Shown piece by piece: positions 54,283 through 63,851 of a DNA stretch of 64,000 bases. Both the position numbers and the translations under genes were made by a program. The notes under the pieces are model-generated. The model ran no database searches. It was given only the letters and a program-made list of their open reading frames with translations, and was not told where the DNA came from. The stretch spans positions 2,073,001 through 2,137,000 of the forward strand of contig AP019702.1 in assembly GCA_006739055.1 (NCBI GenBank). The letters run 5' to 3'. Each line of letters starts with the position of its first letter. Position 1 is the first letter of the stretch. The DNA is from Allostella vacuolata. GTDB taxonomy: Bacteria > Pseudomonadota > Alphaproteobacteria > ATCC43930 > Allostellaceae.

Positions 54283-55593
54283 TCAGTCCGGGCCGCGGTG
54301 GACGACCCGCCCACCCAGCACGGTCAGGATCGCCCGGCCCTGCACCGGGCGGCCGTCGAAGGGCGAGTTCTTGGACTTGGAACGGAAGCGGTCGACGGCG
54401 ATGCGCCAGGGCCGGTCGATGTCGACCAGCGTCAGGTCGCCGGGCGCGCCCACCGCCAGGCGCCCGCAGTCGAGGCCGAGGATCCCGGCCGGGGCCGCGG
54501 TGACCGCGGCCAGGGCCCGGCCGAGCGGCACGTCGCCCTGGTGGACCAGTTCGAGCACCAGCGGCAGCAGCGTCTCCAGCCCGACGATGCCGCTGGCGGC
54601 CGAGCTGAAGGGCAGGCGCTTGGAATCCTGGTCGTGCGGGGCGTGGTCGCTGGCGATGGCGTCGATGGTGCCGTCGGCGATGCCGGCGACGATCGCCCGC
54701 CGGTCGCCGTCGCCGCGCAAGGGCGGGGACAGCTTGGCGAAGGTGCGGTAGTCGCCGACCGCGGTCTCGGTCAGGGCGAAGTAGGGCGGGGCGGTGTCGC
54801 AGGTGACCGGCAGGCCGCGCTGCTTGGCGGCCCGGATCGCCTCGACCGCGCCCGCGGTCGAGATGTGGGCGGCGTGGTAGCGCACCCCGGTCAGCTCGAC
54901 CAGGCGCAGGTCGCGCTCCAGCAGGATCACCTCGGCCACCGCCGGGATGCCGGGCAGGCCGAGGCGGGTGGCGATCTCGCCCTCGTTCATGCCGCCCGGA
55001 TGGGACAGGCTCGGCTCCTCGGGATGCTGCACCAGCAGCAGGTCGAAGGTGCGGGCATAGCTCATGGCCCGGCGCAGGATGCCGGCGTTGGCGATGGCCC
55101 GGGTGCCGTCGGTGAAGCCGACCGCGCCCGCCGCCGCCAGCAGGCCCATCTCGGCCAGCTCCTTGCCCTGCAGCCCCTTGGTGGCGGCGGCGTAGGGCAG
55201 GATGTTGGCCAATCCGATCTCGCGCCCGCGGCGGAGCACGAACTCGACCACCGCGGCGCCGTCGATCACCGGGTCGGTGTTGGGCAGGCAGACGATGGTG
55301 GTGATGCCGCCGGCCGCCGCCCCCTGGCTGGCCGTCGTCATGTTCTCCTGGTGCTCGTCGCCCGGCTCGCGCAGCTGGGCGCGCATGTCGACCAGGCCCG
55401 GCATCAGCAGGTGGCCGCGGCAGTCGACCGTCTCGACCCCGTCCGGCACCCCGTCGGCGAACAGCGCGGGGCCGAGGTCGGCGATGCGGCCGTCGGCGAC
55501 CAGCAGGCCGCCCGGCTGGTCGCGGCCGCCGGCCGGGTCGTAGAGGCGGGCGTTGACGAAGGCGACCGCCCGGGCCGGGGAGGGGCTTCTCAT
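54283..55593 (-). CDS. pyrC: Dihydroorotase homologue lacking the HxH metal motif (PyrC/PyrX-like)
   Basis: A 436-residue dihydroorotase-fold protein, overlapping pyrB by four bases (ATGA at 55590-55593). In active enzymes the beta-1 metal motif reads DxHxHxR; here it is [11 protein letters not shown] with Arg71 and Gln73 replacing both histidines. The later residues remain: His in YHAAHISTA and Asp in IASDHAPHD. An inactive dihydroorotase-like partner (PyrX/PyrC') that supports the aspartate transcarbamoylase complex is known in Pseudomonas. This is probably the same kind of protein, in which case another gene elsewhere supplies the activity. Metal-independent activity cannot be excluded. 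Confidence 0.82.
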   Translation of the reverse strand: MRSPSPARAVAFVNARLYDPAGGRDQPGGLLVADGRIADLGPALFADGVPDGVETVDCRGHLLMPGLVDMRAQLREPGDEHQENMTTASQGAAAGGITTIVCLPNTDPVIDGAAVVEFVLRRGREIGLANILPYAAATKGLQGKELAEMGLLAAAGAVGFTDGTRAIANAGILRRAMSYARTFDLLLVQHPEEPSLSHPGGMNEGEIATRLGLPGIPAVAEVILLERDLRLVELTGVRYHAAHISTAGAVEAIRAAKQRGLPVTCDTAPPYFALTETAVGDYRTFAKLSPPLRGDGDRRAIVAGIADGTIDAIASDHAPHDQDSKRLPFSSAASGIVGLETLLPLVLELVHQGDVPLGRALAAVTAAPAGILGLDCGRLAVGAPGDLTLVDIDRPWRIAVDRFRSKSKNSPFDGRPVQGRAILTVLGGRVVHRGPD

Positions 55594-56561
55594 CGCCCGG
55601 CCTCCTCGTTGCGCTGCGACAGGTTGTCGGCCAGCACCTCGAGGCAGGCCATGCGCACGGCCACCCCCATCTCCACCTGCTGGCGGATCAGCGAGCGGTC
55701 GATGTCGTCGGCGACGTCGCTGTCGATCTCCACCCCGCGGTTCATCGGTCCCGGATGCATGATCAGCGCGTCGTCCTTGGCCACCGCCAGCTTGGCGTAG
55801 TCGAGCCCGAAGAAATGGTAGTATTCGCGCAGCGAGGGCACGAAGCTGCCGGCCATGCGCTCGGTCTGCAGGCGCAGCATCATGACGATGTCCGCGTCGG
55901 CCAGCCCGCGCTTCATGTCGTGGAAGACCTCCACCCCGAGCCGGTCGACCGCCGACGGCAGCAGGGTGCGCGGCGCCACCACCCGGACGCGGGCACCCAT
56001 GGTGTTGAGCAGCGCGATGTTGGAGCGCGCCACCCGGCTGTGCAGGATGTCGCCGCAGATCGCCACCACCAGCCCGCGCAGCCGGCCCTTGCGGCGGCGG
56101 ATGGTGAGCGCGTCGAGCAGGGCCTGGGTCGGGTGCTCGTGGGTGCCGTCGCCGGCATTGATGACCGCGCAGTTGACCTTTTCCGACAGCAGCTTGACCG
56201 CCCCGCTTTCCGGATGGCGGACGCAGAGCACGTCCGGATTCATCGCGTTCAGCGTCATCGCCGTGTCGATCAGGGTCTCACCCTTCTTCATCGACGAATA
56301 CTCGACCGACATGTTGATCACGTCGCCGCCCAGCCGCTTGCCGGCCAGCTCGAACGAGGTGCGGGTACGGGTCGAGTTCTCGAAGAAGAGGTTGATGATG
56401 GTGCGGCCGCGCAGCGAGCCGCCCTTCTTGTCGGCACCCTGGTTCTGGGCGACGAACAGCTCGGAGCGGTCGATCAGGTGGGCGATCTCGTCCGCCGAAA
56501 GACCTTCGATTCCCAGCAGATGCCGGTGCGGATAGCTGCGGGGCGCGGCGGGCGAAGACAT
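55590..56561 (-). CDS. pyrB: Aspartate carbamoyltransferase catalytic subunit
   Basis: A 323-residue enzyme condensing carbamoyl phosphate with aspartate, the first committed step of pyrimidine synthesis. The carbamoyl-phosphate motif STRTRTSFE is at 63-71, the aspartate-binding region HPTQALLD at about 144-151, and [13 protein letters not shown] follows. Its TGA overlaps the start of the PyrX-like gene, so the two are translated together as expected for a dodecameric complex. Confidence 0.95.
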   Translation of the reverse strand: MSSPAAPRSYPHRHLLGIEGLSADEIAHLIDRSELFVAQNQGADKKGGSLRGRTIINLFFENSTRTRTSFELAGKRLGGDVINMSVEYSSMKKGETLIDTAMTLNAMNPDVLCVRHPESGAVKLLSEKVNCAVINAGDGTHEHPTQALLDALTIRRRKGRLRGLVVAICGDILHSRVARSNIALLNTMGARVRVVAPRTLLPSAVDRLGVEVFHDMKRGLADADIVMMLRLQTERMAGSFVPSLREYYHFFGLDYAKLAVAKDDALIMHPGPMNRGVEIDSDVADDIDRSLIRQQVEMGVAVRMACLEVLADNLSQRNEEAGR

Positions 56562-56639
56562 AAAGCGGTCCTATAGGGTCTGGATGCGAGTCCCGGCAAG
56601 GCCGGGTCCCGGGCGGGCGGGCCCGCCCGGGAGGCGTCG

Positions 56640-57794
56640 CTAGTCGTCGGTGCCGGGGCGGCCAAGGCGGTGCGGCAGCTCGTTCTCGCACGCCATGCGG
56701 AACACGACCTGGCCGACCCAGGTGAGCGCGCCGTCGCGCCGCCGGCTGAACAGCACGCCCGGCGCCACCGACTTGATGGGGGTCTTGCAGTCGGGCGAGA
56801 AGGGGTCGAGCGGGTCGATGATCTCGCAGATCGTCTCGCCGGCCTCGATCGTGGCGCCGCGGTCCTTCAGGTAGACCAGCATGCCGGCCTTGGGGGCGTA
56901 GCCGACATCCATGCCCCAGCCGGGGGTGATCTTGCACTTCGGCTCGGGCAGCGGGCCCGGGTCTCCGCCGACCACGCCGCGGCGCTGCAGGAACTTGAAG
57001 AGGGCGGTGCCGTCGCCCCGGCCCAGCTCGTGGGAGACGTCGCCCTGGCCGCGATACTCGATGGTGACCGAGAAGGTGGTCTTGGGCAGGGCGGCGTCCG
57101 GCAGGGCCTTGGCCAGCTTCAGCCACGGCGCCATGTTGCAGGCGCTGAAGCTCATCACCTGGGGGATGGCGTCCGGCCGGCCGACGGTGGTCGCCTGGCT
57201 GCCGATCTGGGCCGACAGGTCGGCGACCGCGTCGGCATGGCTGGCGCCGGCGAAGAGATGCAGGGCGGCATGGGCGTCGCAATGCAGGTCGAGGACGTAG
57301 TCGGCGTCGATCGACATCGCCATCAGCGTCTTCTTCAGGAACTGCGGCTCGTTCGGCGCCTGGAAGGCATCGACCGCGTCCAGCATCGCCCGACGCACCG
57401 TCGCCACGTTGGCGGCCTCGTCCGCGCCCAGCTGGTCGGCCACCTTGGCCGCCACCTGGTCGCCGATGTCCAGGTAGTTGCGGTTGTAGTTCTCCCGCAG
57501 GTTGAAGTCGTAGCGGCCGAGATGGTTGGCGTAGAGGTGCTGCGACAGGCCGATCGGGTTGGCGGTCGGCACGACGATGACCTCGCCCTTGATCTGGCCC
57601 GCCTGCTCGGCCGCATCCAGCATCGGCAGCAGGTAGTGCAGCGCCATCACGCCCGGCAGCTCGTTGGCGTGGATCGCGGCCTGGAGATAGGCCTTGGGCC
57701 GGGCGCCGGGGGTGCCGAAGCGGTAGACGGTCAGGAAGCGCTCGGTGCCCGGGCTGTTCGACAGCAGGGGCACGCGGGTGGCTTGTCGGGGCAT
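56640..57794 (-). CDS. Succinylglutamate desuccinylase/aspartoacylase-family (AstE-like) protein
   Basis: A 384-residue M14-type zinc deacylase. The HxxE zinc motif is visible in QAAIHANELPGVMALHYLL (about 39-57), with a second ligand in VLDLHCDAHAALH. The C-terminal ~70 residues form a biotinyl-like barrel with GMDVGYAPKAGMLVYLK. The family removes acyl groups from N-acyl amino acids. Start ATG 57794 has GGAAAGG about 10 bases upstream. The gene sits alone between the pyrimidine pair and ruvX; its substrate is unknown. Confidence 0.82.
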   Translation of the reverse strand: MPRQATRVPLLSNSPGTERFLTVYRFGTPGARPKAYLQAAIHANELPGVMALHYLLPMLDAAEQAGQIKGEVIVVPTANPIGLSQHLYANHLGRYDFNLRENYNRNYLDIGDQVAAKVADQLGADEAANVATVRRAMLDAVDAFQAPNEPQFLKKTLMAMSIDADYVLDLHCDAHAALHLFAGASHADAVADLSAQIGSQATTVGRPDAIPQVMSFSACNMAPWLKLAKALPDAALPKTTFSVTIEYRGQGDVSHELGRGDGTALFKFLQRRGVVGGDPGPLPEPKCKITPGWGMDVGYAPKAGMLVYLKDRGATIEAGETICEIIDPLDPFSPDCKTPIKSVAPGVLFSRRRDGALTWVGQVVFRMACENELPHRLGRPGTDD

Positions 57795-57910
57795 GGGACG
57801 ACCTTTCCCGAAGGCGGTTGGCAGGGGAGGCGGCAGGGGCCGGGATCGGCCCCGCGAGGCAAGGCGCGTATTGATCGCGGGAGCGGCGTCCCCGTCAAGA
57901 CTGCGACGGG

Positions 57911-57937
57911 CAAGACCGGGGCAGTCAAGACCGGGGC
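57911..57937. repeat. Short direct repeat at the 3' end of ruvX
   Basis: CAAGACCGGGGC occurs at 57911-57922 and again at 57926-57937, spaced as a 15-bp tandem unit. The ruvX stop codon (57925-57927) lies in the second copy. A third degenerate copy is just to the left. Confidence 0.6.
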
Positions 57938-58407
57938 GGGCCGGCCTCGCGCGCCAGCGCGTCGAGCGCCCCTTGGAGGATGTAGGCGGCGGCCGCCCGG
58001 TCGATCGTCTCGGCCCGGCGCTTGCGGGTCATGTCGGCCTCGATCATCGCCCGCTCGACGGCGGCGGTCGACAGGCGCTCGTCCCAGAAGGCCGCCGGCA
58101 GGTCGATCACCGCCAGCAGGTTGCGCGCGAACGCCCGGACCGACTGGCAGCGCGGCCCCTCGACCCCGTCCATGCCGACCGGCAGGCCGATGACGAAGCC
58201 GCCGACGCCCTGCTTCTGCACGACCTCGACGATCCGGGCGGCGTCGGCCGCGAACCTGGCCCGGCGGATGGTCTCGAACGGGGTGGCGATCACCAGGCGG
58301 GTGTCGGACAGGGCCAGCCCCACCGTCCTGGTGCCCACGTCGAGGCCGAGCAGGCGGTGGTGGCCGGCACGCAGCGCGGCCAGTTCGGGAAGCGGAACGA
58401 CGGGCAT
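57925..58407 (-). CDS. ruvX: Holliday-junction-resolvase-like RuvX/YqgF
   Basis: A 160-residue RNase-H-fold protein, proposed to act in pre-16S rRNA maturation and related to Holliday junction resolvases. [17 protein letters not shown] (about 19-35, catalytic Asp), [22 protein letters not shown] (Asp/Glu) and a C-terminal [14 protein letters not shown] motif are present. Start ATG 58407 (MPVVPLPEL) is favoured; 58419 is possible. It is divergent from msrB, with 109 bases between. Confidence 0.9.
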   Translation of the reverse strand: MPVVPLPELAALRAGHHRLLGLDVGTRTVGLALSDTRLVIATPFETIRRARFAADAARIVEVVQKQGVGGFVIGLPVGMDGVEGPRCQSVRAFARNLLAVIDLPAAFWDERLSTAAVERAMIEADMTRKRRAETIDRAAAAYILQGALDALAREAGPPRS

Positions 58408-58516
58408 GGCCGGCACCATCGTTCCCGCCGCAGCGGCGTGCAAGGCCGAATCCCGTTGCGGTTGCCGCCGGCGGTGGCCATGTCTGGGGCCGATCGGCAA
58501 GAGCCAGGAGCCAAGC

Positions 58517-58957
58517 ATGTCGCCGTACAAGAAGGACCCCGAGGCCATCGCGAAGCTGTCGCCGGAGCAGTTCCGGGTGACCCAGCAGAGCGGCACCGAG
58601 CGCCCCGGCACTGGCGCCTACCTGCACAACAAGGATGCCGGCATCTATGTCGACATCGTCTCCGGCGAGCCACTGTTCGCATCGACCGACAAGTATGAGT
58701 CGGGCTGCGGCTGGCCCAGCTTCACCCGGCCGATCGAGCCCGCCCATGTCAGCGAGCTGCGCGACACCAGCCACGGCATGGTCCGGGTCGAGGTGCGCTC
58801 GACCCATGGCGACAGCCATCTGGGCCATGTCTTCCCCGACGGGCCGGAGGATCGCGGCGGCCTGCGCTACTGCATCAACTCCGCCTCGCTGCGCTTCGTC
58901 CCGCGCGAGCGCATGGCGGCCGAGGGCTACGGCGCCTATCTCGACCAGGTTGGATAG
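58517..58957 (+). CDS. msrB: Peptide-methionine (R)-S-oxide reductase, non-zinc form
   Basis: A 146-residue MsrB that reduces methionine R-sulfoxide in proteins. Motifs seen: ERPGTGAY (28-35), [12 protein letters not shown] with Cys64, [14 protein letters not shown], and catalytic Cys119 in [11 protein letters not shown]. The two CxxC zinc pairs of most MsrB proteins are gone: Asp46/Ser49 and Ser95/Gly98 are there instead. Start ATG 58517 has AGGAG 6 bases upstream. It is read away from ruvX and precedes the gat operon by 85 bases. Confidence 0.92.
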   Translation: MSPYKKDPEAIAKLSPEQFRVTQQSGTERPGTGAYLHNKDAGIYVDIVSGEPLFASTDKYESGCGWPSFTRPIEPAHVSELRDTSHGMVRVEVRSTHGDSHLGHVFPDGPEDRGGLRYCINSASLRFVPRERMAAEGYGAYLDQVG

Positions 58958-59042
58958 GGGCGGGGCCGGGCCGGGAGCGGCGGTTGCACCGCGGCAGGGC
59001 GGTTGCTAGGTTCCGCCGCCCCTTTCCCAGAACAGTCCGGTC

Positions 59043-59330
59043 ATGGCCATCGATCCCGAAACGGTCGCGCACATCGCGAGACTAGCCCGCATCAAGGTGA
59101 CGGAAGACGAGAAGGCGGCGCTCGCCGGCGAGCTGTCGACCATCCTGCAATGGATCGAGCAGCTGGACGAGGTCGACACGGCCGGGGTCGAGCCGGTGTC
59201 CTCGGTCGTCGACGCGGTGCTGCCGTGGCGCGAGGACCGGGTGACCGACGGCGGCCAGGCCGAGAAGGTTCTGCGGAACGCGCCCGAAGCGGTGCCCGGG
59301 TTCTTTGCCGTCCCGAAGGTGGTGGAATGA
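59043..59330 (+). CDS. gatC: Asp-tRNA(Asn)/Glu-tRNA(Gln) amidotransferase subunit C
   Basis: A 95-residue subunit bridging GatA and GatB. The N-terminal [17 protein letters not shown] and [16 protein letters not shown] are typical of GatC. It overlaps gatA by four bases (ATGA), giving a coupled gatC-gatA-gatB operon. The complex converts misacylated Glu-tRNA(Gln) (and sometimes Asp-tRNA(Asn)) to the amide, so the cell may lack GlnRS or AsnRS. Confidence 0.95.
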   Translation: MAIDPETVAHIARLARIKVTEDEKAALAGELSTILQWIEQLDEVDTAGVEPVSSVVDAVLPWREDRVTDGGQAEKVLRNAPEAVPGFFAVPKVVE

Positions 59331-60817
59331 CGACGCCCTCCGAACTGACCCACCTGACGCTGGCCGGGGCCCGCGACGGGCTGGCGGCACGGCGCTTCTC
59401 GGCGGTCGAGCTGGCCGACGCCCATGTGGCGGCGATCGAGGCCGGCCGGCAGCTCAACGCCTTCATCACCGAGACGCCGGACCAGGCCCGCGCCATGGCG
59501 GCCGAGAGCGACCGGCGCATCGCCGCCGGCGAGGCGCGGCCGCTGGAGGGCATCCCGCTCGCCATCAAGGACCTGTTCTGCACCGAAGGGGTGGCGACCA
59601 CGGCCGGCTCGCACATCCTGGACGGCTTCCGCCCGGCCTATGAATCGACCGTCACCGCCAACCTGTGGCGGGCGGGCGCGGTCATGCTGGGCAAGGCCAA
59701 CCTGGACGAGTTCGCCATGGGCTCGTCCAACATGACGAGCTACCACGGCGCGGTGGAGAACCCGTGGCGGCGCCAGGGCGACAACCGGCCGCTGACCCCG
59801 GGCGGGTCGTCCGGCGGCTCGGCCGCGGCGGTGGCCGCCCGCATGGCGCTGGGGGCGACCGGCACCGACACCGGCGGCTCGATCCGCCAGCCGGCCGCCT
59901 TCTGCGGCATCGTCGGCATCAAGCCGACCTATGGCCGCTGCTCGCGCTGGGGCATCGTCGCCTTCGCCTCCTCGCTCGACCAGGCGGGGCCGATGGCCCG
60001 CACGGTGCGCGACGCCGCCATCCTGCTGGGCCAGATGGCCGGCCACGACCCCAAGGATTCGACCTCGGTGCCGCTGCCCGTGCCGGACTTCGAGAAGGCG
60101 CTGGACGAAGGGGTCCGCGGCCTGCGCATCGGCATCCCGCGGGAGTACCGCATCGAGGGCACCCCGCCCGAGATCGAGGCCCTGTGGCAGCAGGGCATCG
60201 CCTGGCTGAAGGACGCCGGCGCCGAGCCGGTCGAGATCAGCCTGCCGCATGCCCGCTACGCCCTGCCGACCTACTACATCATCGCCCCGGCCGAGGCCTC
60301 GTCCAACCTGGCGCGCTACGACGGGGTGCGCTTCGGCCTGCGGGTGCCGGGCGGCTCGCTCGACGAGATGTACGAGAACACCCGTGCCGCCGGCTTCGGG
60401 GCGGAGGTGAAACGCCGCGTGCTGATCGGCACCTACGTGCTGTCGGCCGGCTACTACGACGCCTACTACCTGAAGGCGCAGCGGGTGCGGGCGCGCATCG
60501 TCGAGGATTTCCGCAACGCCTTCCAGCAGGTCGACGCGATCCTGACCCCGGCCACGCCGTCGGCCGCCTTCGGGCTCGGCGAGAACATGGACGACCCGCT
60601 CGCCATGTACCTGAACGACGTCTTCACGGTGACCGCCAACCTGGCCGGGCTCCCCGGCCTGTCGGTGCCGGGCGGGCTGTCGGCCGAGGGGCTGCCGCTC
60701 GGCCTGCAGGTGCTGGGCCGCGCCTTCGACGAGGCGACGGTGCTGCGGGTGGGCCAGGCGATCGAACGGGCGGCGGGCTTCGACGCGAAGCCGGCGATGG
60801 TGGGAGGTGCGGCATGA
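59327..60817 (+). CDS. gatA: Asp-tRNA(Asn)/Glu-tRNA(Gln) amidotransferase subunit A
   Basis: A 496-residue amidase-signature enzyme that releases ammonia from glutamine for GatB. The Ser-cisSer-Lys triad is Lys81 (LAIKDLFC), the cis-Ser in [10 protein letters not shown] (about 161-163) and nucleophile Ser185 in [10 protein letters not shown]. Overlaps gatC at its start and gatB at its end, both by four bases. Confidence 0.96.
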   Translation: MTTPSELTHLTLAGARDGLAARRFSAVELADAHVAAIEAGRQLNAFITETPDQARAMAAESDRRIAAGEARPLEGIPLAIKDLFCTEGVATTAGSHILDGFRPAYESTVTANLWRAGAVMLGKANLDEFAMGSSNMTSYHGAVENPWRRQGDNRPLTPGGSSGGSAAAVAARMALGATGTDTGGSIRQPAAFCGIVGIKPTYGRCSRWGIVAFASSLDQAGPMARTVRDAAILLGQMAGHDPKDSTSVPLPVPDFEKALDEGVRGLRIGIPREYRIEGTPPEIEALWQQGIAWLKDAGAEPVEISLPHARYALPTYYIIAPAEASSNLARYDGVRFGLRVPGGSLDEMYENTRAAGFGAEVKRRVLIGTYVLSAGYYDAYYLKAQRVRARIVEDFRNAFQQVDAILTPATPSAAFGLGENMDDPLAMYLNDVFTVTANLAGLPGLSVPGGLSAEGLPLGLQVLGRAFDEATVLRVGQAIERAAGFDAKPAMVGGAA

Positions 60818-62265
60818 GCCTCATCGAGGGACGGACGGGCGCCTGGGAAGTGGTGATCGGGCTGGAGGTCCATGCCCAGGTCGTCTCCCACTCCAAGCTA
60901 TTCTCGGGCGCGGCGACCGAGTTCGGCGCCGAGCCCAACAGCCAGGTGTCGTTCGTCGATGCCGGCATGCCCGGCATGCTGCCGGTCATCAACGCGGCCT
61001 GCATCCGCCAGGCGGTGCTGACCGGCCTCGGCCTCGAGGCCGAGATCAACCTCGTCTCGGTGTTCGACCGGAAGAATTATTTCTACGCCGACCTGCCGCA
61101 GGGCTACCAGATCTCGCAGTTCACCCGCCCGATCGTCGGCCGGGGGACGATCGTGCTGGATCTTCCGGGTGGGGCCAGCCGCTCGGTCGGCATCACCCGC
61201 CTGCACCTGGAGCAGGACGCGGGCAAGAGCATGCACGACCAGCACCCGACCATGTCCTACATCGACCTCAACCGGTCGGGCGTGGCGCTGATGGAGATCG
61301 TCTCCGAGCCGGACATGCGCACGTCCGAGGAGGCCGGCGCCTACCTCAAGAAGCTGCGCTCGATCCTGCGCTACCTCGGCACCTGCGACGGCAACATGGA
61401 GGAAGGCTCCATGCGCTGCGACTGCAACGTCTCGGTCCGCCGGCCGGGGGACGAGCTCGGCACGCGCTGCGAGATCAAGAACGTCAACTCGATCCGCTTC
61501 GTCATGCAGTCGATCGAGTACGAGGCGCGCCGACAGATCGCCGTCATCGAGGATGGCGGCACCATCCGCCAGGAGACGCGGCTGTTCGATTCCGGCCGCG
61601 GCGAGACCCGCTCGATGCGCTCCAAGGAGCACGCCCACGACTATCGCTACTTCCCCGACCCGGACCTGCTGCCGCTGGTCCTGTCGCCGGAGTTCGTGGC
61701 CGAGATCAAGGCCGGCATGCCGGAGCTGCCGGACGCCAAGAAGGCGCGCTTCGTCTCCGAGTACGGCCTCACCCCCTACGATGCCGGGGTGCTGGTGGGC
61801 GAGCAGGAGAACGCGGCCTTCTTCGAGGCGGTGGCCCGCGGCCGCGACCCCAAGCTCGCCGCCAACTGGGTGACGGGCGACTTCTTCGGCTTCCTCAACA
61901 AGTCCGGCCTGCCGATCGCCGAGAGCCCGGTCTCGGCAGAGGCGCTGGGCGGCCTGATCGACCTGATCCGCGACGGCACCATCTCCGGCCGGCTCGCCAA
62001 GGAGGTGTTCGAGGCGATGTGGGAGACGGGCAAGCCCGCCCCGGCCATCGTCGAGGAGCGCGGGCTGAAGCAGGTCTCCGACACCGGCTCGATCGAGGCC
62101 TCGATCGACGGCGTCATGGCCGCCAACGCCGACAAGGTGGCGGAGTATCGCTCCGGCAAGGACAAGCTGTTCGGCTTCTTCGTCGGGCAGGTGATGAAGG
62201 CGACCCAGGGCAAGGCCAACCCGGCCCTGGTCAACGAGATCCTGAAGCGCAAGCTGGCCGGCTAG
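60814..62265 (+). CDS. gatB: Asp-tRNA(Asn)/Glu-tRNA(Gln) amidotransferase subunit B
   Basis: A 483-residue transamidase that phosphorylates and amidates the misacylated tRNA. The cradle starts [12 protein letters not shown] (about 12-23), with [17 protein letters not shown] and [12 protein letters not shown] further on. The C-terminal Yqey-like tail domain (about 340-483) binds tRNA. GatB shares its first bases with the gatA stop. The gst genes follow after 23 bases and may be read-through. Confidence 0.96.
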   Translation: MSLIEGRTGAWEVVIGLEVHAQVVSHSKLFSGAATEFGAEPNSQVSFVDAGMPGMLPVINAACIRQAVLTGLGLEAEINLVSVFDRKNYFYADLPQGYQISQFTRPIVGRGTIVLDLPGGASRSVGITRLHLEQDAGKSMHDQHPTMSYIDLNRSGVALMEIVSEPDMRTSEEAGAYLKKLRSILRYLGTCDGNMEEGSMRCDCNVSVRRPGDELGTRCEIKNVNSIRFVMQSIEYEARRQIAVIEDGGTIRQETRLFDSGRGETRSMRSKEHAHDYRYFPDPDLLPLVLSPEFVAEIKAGMPELPDAKKARFVSEYGLTPYDAGVLVGEQENAAFFEAVARGRDPKLAANWVTGDFFGFLNKSGLPIAESPVSAEALGGLIDLIRDGTISGRLAKEVFEAMWETGKPAPAIVEERGLKQVSDTGSIEASIDGVMAANADKVAEYRSGKDKLFGFFVGQVMKATQGKANPALVNEILKRKLAG

Positions 62266-62288
62266 GGCCAGGGCAAGGAACCCCGACG

Positions 62289-62906
62289 ATGGCGATGACG
62301 CTCCACGGCAGCCCCCTGTCGTTCCCGACCTACAAGGTGGCGCTGATGCTCTCCATGGCCGGGGAGCCCTTCACCTTCCAGTACGTCAACCTGCGCCAGG
62401 GCGAGCACAAGACGCCCGGGTTCCTGGCCATGAACCGCTTCGGCCAGGTGCCGGTCCTGATGGACGGCGACCAGCCGCTCAGCCAGTCGAACGCCATCCT
62501 GCTGCACCTGGCCGGCCGGCTCGGCAAGTTCGGCGGCGGCGACGCCGCCGGCCAGCGCACCACGCTCGAATGGCTGTGCTGGGAGGCCGACCAGCTCCTG
62601 CCCGGGATCGCCCGGCCGCGCTTCTACAAGCGCTTCATGCCCAACCCCGACCCGACCCTGCTCGCCCACTACACCGAGCGCGGGGAGGGGGCGCTGAAGA
62701 CCCTGGAGGCCGGGCTGGCGAAGACCCCGTACCTCGGCGGCGACCAGCCGTCGATCGCCGACATCTCGGTCTATGCGACCGTGGTCCATGCCGCCGAGGG
62801 CGGCTTCGACCTCGACCGCTGGCCGTCGGTCAAGGGCTGGGTCGAGCGCATGGGCGGCCAGCCCGGCGTGCGCCCGGCCGCCGACCTGATGCCGATGCCG
62901 CAATAG
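62289..62906 (+). CDS. Glutathione S-transferase-family protein
   Basis: A 205-residue two-domain GST. The thioredoxin-like N-terminal domain has HGSPLSFPTYKVALML with Ser/Thr near the active site, cis-Pro in GQVPVLMD, and glutathione-binding QSNAILLHLA. The C-terminal helical domain contains GDQPSIADISVYAT. Substrate unknown. It lies 23 bases after gatB and 14 bases before a second GST; the two are only distantly similar. Confidence 0.85.
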   Translation: MAMTLHGSPLSFPTYKVALMLSMAGEPFTFQYVNLRQGEHKTPGFLAMNRFGQVPVLMDGDQPLSQSNAILLHLAGRLGKFGGGDAAGQRTTLEWLCWEADQLLPGIARPRFYKRFMPNPDPTLLAHYTERGEGALKTLEAGLAKTPYLGGDQPSIADISVYATVVHAAEGGFDLDRWPSVKGWVERMGGQPGVRPAADLMPMPQ

Positions 62907-62920
62907 GGAAGGGCAGAGCG

Positions 62921-63541
62921 ATGATCGATCTCTACACCTGGACCACGCCCAACGGCCGCAAGGTCTCCATCATGCTGGAGGAGGTCGGGCTGCCCTACCG
63001 GGTCCACCCGGTCAACATCGGCAAGAACGAGCAGTTCGCGCCCGACTTCCTGAAGATCAGCCCGAACAACCGCATCCCGGCGATCGTCGACCCGGACGGG
63101 CCGGGCGGCAAGTCGATCTCCCTGTTCGAATCCGGCGCGATCCTGATCTACCTCGCCGACAAGACGGGCAAGTTCTACCCGGCCGAGCCGACCGCCCACT
63201 ACATGACCCTGCAGTGGGTGATGTGGCAGATGGGCGGCTTCGGCCCGATGCTGGGCCAGGCCCATCATTTCCGCCGCGCGGCACCCGAGCCGGTGCCCTA
63301 CGCCATCGACCGCTACACCAACGAGGCCAAGCGCCTCTACGGCGTCATCGACAAGCGGCTGGGCGAGGCCGAGTACCTGGGCGGGGACGAGTACACCATC
63401 GCCGACATCATCACCTATCCCTGGGCCGCCCGGCACGAGTGGCACGCCGTCGACCTCGACCAGTTCCCCAACGTCCGGCGCTGGTACGACACGGTCGGCG
63501 CCCGGCCGGCGGTGCAGCGCGGAATGGCCGTCCCCGGCTGA
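62921..63541 (+). CDS. Glutathione S-transferase, Nu-class (YfcG-like)
   Basis: A 206-residue GST. MIDLYTWTTPNGRKVSIMLE carries the Thr-Pro-Asn active-site stretch of YfcG-like disulfide-bond reductases. The cis-Pro is in NNRIPAIVD, glutathione contacts in LFESGAILIYLADK, and YTIADIITYPWAARHEW is typical of this class. These enzymes reduce disulfides with glutathione and also bind glutathione disulfide. GGAAGGG lies close to the ATG. Confidence 0.9.
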   Translation: MIDLYTWTTPNGRKVSIMLEEVGLPYRVHPVNIGKNEQFAPDFLKISPNNRIPAIVDPDGPGGKSISLFESGAILIYLADKTGKFYPAEPTAHYMTLQWVMWQMGGFGPMLGQAHHFRRAAPEPVPYAIDRYTNEAKRLYGVIDKRLGEAEYLGGDEYTIADIITYPWAARHEWHAVDLDQFPNVRRWYDTVGARPAVQRGMAVPG

Positions 63542-63565
63542 TCCGGGGCCGTCCGGTACGAATTC

Positions 63566-63594
63566 GGGGCCCCGGTCGCAGGATTGTGGGCCCC
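63566..63594 (+). terminator. Terminator-like hairpin after the GST genes
   Basis: GGGGCCC (63566-63572) and GGGCCCC (63588-63594) pair around a 15-base loop and are followed by TTTCGTT. Short T-run, so moderate support as an intrinsic terminator before the tRNA gene. Confidence 0.45.
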
Positions 63595-63599
63595 TTTCG

Positions 63600-63629
63600 T
63601 TGACAGCCCCCATATCGGCCGGCTAGAAC
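63600..63629 (+). promoter_or_regulatory. Promoter of the tRNA-Ser gene
   Basis: TTGACA (63600-63605) is a perfect -35 box; TAGAAC (63624-63629) is the -10 after 18 bases. Expected start is about 30 bases before the mature tRNA 5' end. Confidence 0.6.
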
Positions 63630-63666
63630 CCGTCCTGCATACGCCGTGTATGATCCACTCTCGGGT

Positions 63667-63759
63667 GGAGGGGTGGCCGAGTGGCTGAAGGCGGCGGTTT
63701 GCTAAACCGTTATAGGATCTAAAGTCCTATCGTGGGTTCGAATCCCATCCCCTCCGCCA
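63667..63759 (+). tRNA. tRNA-Ser(GCU)
   Basis: A long-variable-arm tRNA. Acceptor stem GGAGGGG (63667-63673) pairs with CCCCTCC (63749-63755), followed by the discriminator G and encoded CCA. The anticodon loop is TTGCTAA, giving GCU, which reads AGC/AGU serine codons. The D-arm carries GCCGAGTGGCTGAAGGC, and the T-arm GTTCGAATCC. It lies directly before a region of different composition, as typical integration-site tRNAs do. Confidence 0.97.
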
Positions 63760-63825
63760 ACTTCTTCCTGCTTGGACGCTGCACAATCAGCAAGACCATC
63801 ATGTTCCGACTGGCCCGAAGCCGGG

Positions 63826-63842
63826 GCCGGCGATGAGCCGGC
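63826..63842 (-). terminator. Hairpin after the restriction-subunit gene
   Basis: GCCGGC (63826-63831) and GCCGGC (63837-63842) pair around GATGA. Lies 9 bases past the minus-strand stop codon at 63852-63854. No T-run. Confidence 0.25.
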
Positions 63843-63851
63843 ATGGGGTCG

